Below, in pieces: positions 61,556 through 64,000 of a stretch of 64,000 nucleotides of DNA (position 1 is the stretch's first letter; each line of letters opens with the position of its first letter). The notes under the pieces were generated by a model. The model did not search any database, had not been told where the DNA came from, and worked only from the letters and a program-made list of their open reading frames with translations. Made by a program: the position numbers and the translations under genes. The DNA comes from SZUA-547 sp963669265. Lineage in GTDB: Bacteria > Pseudomonadota > Alphaproteobacteria > Rhodobacterales > Rhodobacteraceae. The stretch is from the NCBI GenBank assembly GCA_963669265.1, contig OY769916.1, positions 186,001-250,000 of the forward strand. The letters are read 5' to 3'.

Positions 61556-61885
61556 ATGGCGATTGACGAAGGCGCGGCGCAGATCTTTCGCGACGATCTG
61601 GCCGGGACCGACGGTATATCAGAGCGACGCATGTTCGGCGGCCTCTGCTTCATGCTGAACGGCAACATGCTCTGTGGCGTTAACAAAGATGGCGGCATGT
61701 TCCGCGTCGGCAAAGACAACGAAGGCGCCGCACTCGCCGTCCCCGGCTCCCGACCGCTCGGTTTCACCGGGCGCAAAATGGGCGGGATGGTCGAAGTTTC
61801 AGAGGATGCGCTGGCCAACGACGAGACGCGAGGCGCGTTGCTGGCCCTGGCGCTGGCCTTCGCCTCCGGCCTGCAGGCGAAATAG
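61556..61885 (+). CDS. TfoX N-terminal-domain protein
   Basis: 109 residues consisting of a single TfoX/Sxy N-terminal-type domain: ISERRMFGGLCFMLNGNMLC, GMFRVGKDNEGAAL and LGFTGRKMGGMVEV. The C-terminal TfoX domain is absent, so a competence-activator role as in gamma-proteobacteria should not be assumed. Its ATG immediately follows the TAG of the GFA gene. Convergent with the methyltransferase gene three bases later. Confidence 0.85.
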   Translation: MAIDEGAAQIFRDDLAGTDGISERRMFGGLCFMLNGNMLCGVNKDGGMFRVGKDNEGAALAVPGSRPLGFTGRKMGGMVEVSEDALANDETRGALLALALAFASGLQAK

Positions 61886-61888
61886 CGC

Positions 61889-62728
61889 TTACAACCGCCG
61901 CAGCCACAGGCTGCTGCTGGGCGCGCCGGTGCTAGGCAGCGTGGCGATCGCCGGGCGGTCTTCCGCCTTCATGCGAGTCGACGCAAAACGGCTGGCGAAG
62001 ACCACTTCCGCCCCCATACCTGCAATCCAACCGCCCAGTCCGGACTGCTCGGCGTAGCCGCGCCATTTCCAGTCCCGGGGATAGGGATCGGGCAGAAACA
62101 CGTCGTGGATATGCACGAGCACACCCGGCTTGAGCGCCGGGAGAATCCGGTTCAATTGAATATCCACGTCCGAACCCTCGGCCAGAATATGGCTCGAGTC
62201 GAACATCGCGATGTCACCCGGCTCCAACGCGGAAAACAGCGGCAAATGCGTTTCAGAGAGCACTTCGTTCCGCCAGTCGACCGGCAGATCCAGCAATGCG
62301 GCGCGGGGCGCGGGGTCGATGCAAAGATGCGTAGCGGCAGCGCCAGAATCCTTCAAGGCGCGCGCCAGGAATCGGGTGGAATGGCCAGAGCCGACCTCGA
62401 TCACGCGTTTCGGCGGCGCTGACCGAGCGAGCGCATAGGCCGCGGCCGCGTCCAGACGCGGATACCAGTCCTGCGCCCAGCGAGGCTCCGGCGGCGGCCC
62501 TTCCAGCGCCGCGAGATCCGCGCCATAGACGTCAATCAGGTCAAGGACCTGATCAAATGCCGGGCGACGTTCGGCCAGCAGCGCCTCGATTTCGGCGTAA
62601 GGCCCGGGCATGTCCGGCAGGCTTTCGGCATAGCGATAGGGAATGAACAGGCCCCGCCGACGCAACCCCAGAACGGTCTGAAGGCCCATCAGGCGTTTTC
62701 TCATCCGAATTCTCGCCGACTCTCCCAC
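61889..62728 (-). CDS. Class I SAM-dependent methyltransferase (Methyltransf_24-like)
   Basis: 279 residues; the Rossmann motif I is VIEVGSGHSTRFLARAL (about residue 110), followed by THLCIDPAPR, GDIAMFDSSHILAEGSDV and LVHIHDVFLPDPYP. GTG at 62728 is chosen because AGGAG lies six bases upstream; an ATG at 62704 would shorten the basic N-terminus by eight residues. The IHDVFLP motif recalls sugar or cell-surface methyltransferases, but the target is unknown. Confidence 0.82.
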   Translation of the reverse strand: MGESARIRMRKRLMGLQTVLGLRRRGLFIPYRYAESLPDMPGPYAEIEALLAERRPAFDQVLDLIDVYGADLAALEGPPPEPRWAQDWYPRLDAAAAYALARSAPPKRVIEVGSGHSTRFLARALKDSGAAATHLCIDPAPRAALLDLPVDWRNEVLSETHLPLFSALEPGDIAMFDSSHILAEGSDVDIQLNRILPALKPGVLVHIHDVFLPDPYPRDWKWRGYAEQSGLGGWIAGMGAEVVFASRFASTRMKAEDRPAIATLPSTGAPSSSLWLRRL

Positions 62729-62829
62729 CGGAGGCTCCTACTTTTCCCGCTTAGCGCGGCATCGGCCGAGATCAGACTGACCGCAAGACCAAAGTCGCAG
62801 AGAGACGCGGATATCACGATCCACCGCGT

Positions 62830-64000
62830 TCAGTCGCGATCATGTCTGTGGGAGACCGGCTCCACATGAGAGAAGTCCACATCGGGACGGCGCTCGGCGG
62901 CGGCCTCGTTGAAGTGCTCTGCAATATGCGGGTGGGACGCCAGCAAGTTCAGAAGATCATCGCGATCCAGCATTAAGAGGCGGGTGTCATGCGTCGCCGT
63001 CGCCCAGGCGGTGCGCGGTCCGTGTTTCAACAGGGAGCGTTCTCCGAAGAAGTCGCCGTCCTGCAGAACATAGACTTCCTCCTTGCTGACCCGAATTTCG
63101 ACCTCGCCCCGATCGATGAAATAGAGCGCATCCGCCGGCTCGCCTGGCGTCATGATCACCGAACCAGCCTTCGCCACCTTCGCCCGTAGCATCGTCATGA
63201 TGTGGGAGATCTCGACCGCGTCCATCTTGGAAAACAGCGGCGCCCGGGCGACCATGCCCCAGGTCACGACAAAGTCGCGCCGCTTGATCTCTTCGCTGAA
63301 CCCGGTGGCTAAAATGCCGATCGGCAACGCGGCCATGCCCAGACCGAAAATCATCACCAGACCGCCGAACAACTTGCCCGCAACCGTGACTGGCGTGACG
63401 TCGCCATACCCGACCGTGGTCAGCGTCGCCAGCCCCCACCACATTGAGGCGGGGATCGACCCGAACTCCTCCGGCTGAACTGTCCGCTCCATGTGGTACA
63501 TCAGCGTCGAGGACGCGATCAGCAGCCCGAGCATGACCACGAAAGAGGCGAACAACGACCGGCTTTCATGCCGAATCACGTTGAAGAGCGTCGTCAGCGC
63601 CGTGGAGTAGCGCGTGAGTTTGAAAAACCTCAACAGCCGGAACACTCTGAGCGCGCGCAGATCGATCGTCGTGAACAGCATGATGTAGAACGGCAGGATC
63701 GCAAGCAGATCGATGATCAGATACGGGTTGCGCATCGTTCTCAGTCGGCCGCGGATCGGCCCAAGCTCCGCAACGAAACGATCCGACGTCACGCACCAGA
63801 TCCGGGCGACGTATTCGATGGTGAAAATGGCGACCGAGAAGATCTCAAAATAGAGAAAATTCATGTGGTGGCGGGCATAGATCGCCGGCACCGTCTCCAC
63901 CACCACGGCGATCACATTGCATATCACCAGAGTGGCGAGGAACCAGTCGAGGGCGATGCTGCCCCGATCCCGGCCCCGGCCAAGCTCCAGCAGTTCAAAC
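62830..64000 (-). CDS. Cyclic-nucleotide-regulated voltage-gated-type ion channel, cut by the window end
   Basis: The frame is open to the window edge; visible residues begin FELLELGRGRDRG, so the N-terminus lies outside. The protein has the S1-S4-like helices with regularly spaced Arg (TIDLRALRVFRLLRFFKLTR), a pore loop TTVGYGDVTP with the K+-channel selectivity filter, and a C-terminal cyclic-nucleotide-binding domain (AGSVIMTPGEPADALYFIDR, then DGDFFGERSLL and PRTAWATA). This is the MlotiK1-like layout. Predicted to conduct K+ and to respond to cAMP or cGMP. Confidence 0.9.
   Translation of the reverse strand, partial: FELLELGRGRDRGSIALDWFLATLVICNVIAVVVETVPAIYARHHMNFLYFEIFSVAIFTIEYVARIWCVTSDRFVAELGPIRGRLRTMRNPYLIIDLLAILPFYIMLFTTIDLRALRVFRLLRFFKLTRYSTALTTLFNVIRHESRSLFASFVVMLGLLIASSTLMYHMERTVQPEEFGSIPASMWWGLATLTTVGYGDVTPVTVAGKLFGGLVMIFGLGMAALPIGILATGFSEEIKRRDFVVTWGMVARAPLFSKMDAVEISHIMTMLRAKVAKAGSVIMTPGEPADALYFIDRGEVEIRVSKEEVYVLQDGDFFGERSLLKHGPRTAWATATHDTRLLMLDRDDLLNLLASHPHIAEHFNEAAAERRPDVDFSHVEPVSHRHDRD

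Overview
The window is about 64 kb of a GC-rich alphaproteobacterial chromosome. Lineage markers are the DUF1476 zeta-type F1Fo-ATPase inhibitor beside purC, a purS/purQ/purL purine cluster with bolA and grxD, a single-cysteine zinc-finger DksA, leucyl-transferase Bpt, DUF1289 and DUF2927 proteins, a separate ccmI, and an RpsI with the N-terminal extension seen in Rhodobacterales-like bacteria. The order is probably Rhodobacterales or a close relative; the genus cannot be read from the sequence.

Layout. 1-8 kb: 3' end of a lipoprotein-like gene, soluble pyrophosphatase (ppa), a proton-pumping pyrophosphatase of the K+-independent type (hppA), a P-loop ATPase of unknown role, metA (predicted acetyl-CoA type), an RDD membrane protein, bpt and purB. 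8-16.4 kb: purine cluster purC, three small membrane proteins with DUF3592 features, purS, purQ, purL, then bolA and grxD, with two opposite-strand genes inside it (DUF1476 and a DMT transporter). 16.4-22.4 kb: tRNA-Gln(CTG), small unknown genes, dksA, two paralogous DUF2927 lipoproteins, a coupled micro-protein and an M48 protease. 22.4-28.4 kb: RlmI-like methyltransferase with an overlapping PIN protein, ccmI, ruvX, DUF1289, a membrane retropepsin-like protease and dusA.

28.35-40.47 kb is an AT-richer genomic island inserted in the 5' end of dusA. The left end carries the complete dusA. The right end carries a 26-codon dusA 5' remnant, five bases downstream of the M20 peptidase gene that must once have preceded dusA directly. 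Both ends share an imperfect repeat in the dusA codons for VAPM-DWT. The island holds a glycan operon (two GT-C-like membrane proteins, a GT2 transferase, a flippase-like protein and an FrhB-pyruvyltransferase fusion). It also has an intact IS407-like element with a 4-bp target duplication sitting in what looks like the first codons of the island's integrase, plus three decayed IS copies.

40.5-64 kb is ordinary chromosome: M20 amidohydrolase, GT39 transferase, pepN, a histone-deacetylase-like hydrolase, glnE, DUF817, an enoyl-CoA hydratase-like gene, ccmH/ccmF/ccmE (cytochrome c haem ligation, partners of the distant ccmI), yihY, argC, murI, rplM-rpsI (rpsI carries an apparent one-base deletion), ctaA, trmJ, a GFA/TfoX gene pair behind a perfect 20-bp palindrome, a methyltransferase, and a cyclic-nucleotide-gated channel cut by the window end.
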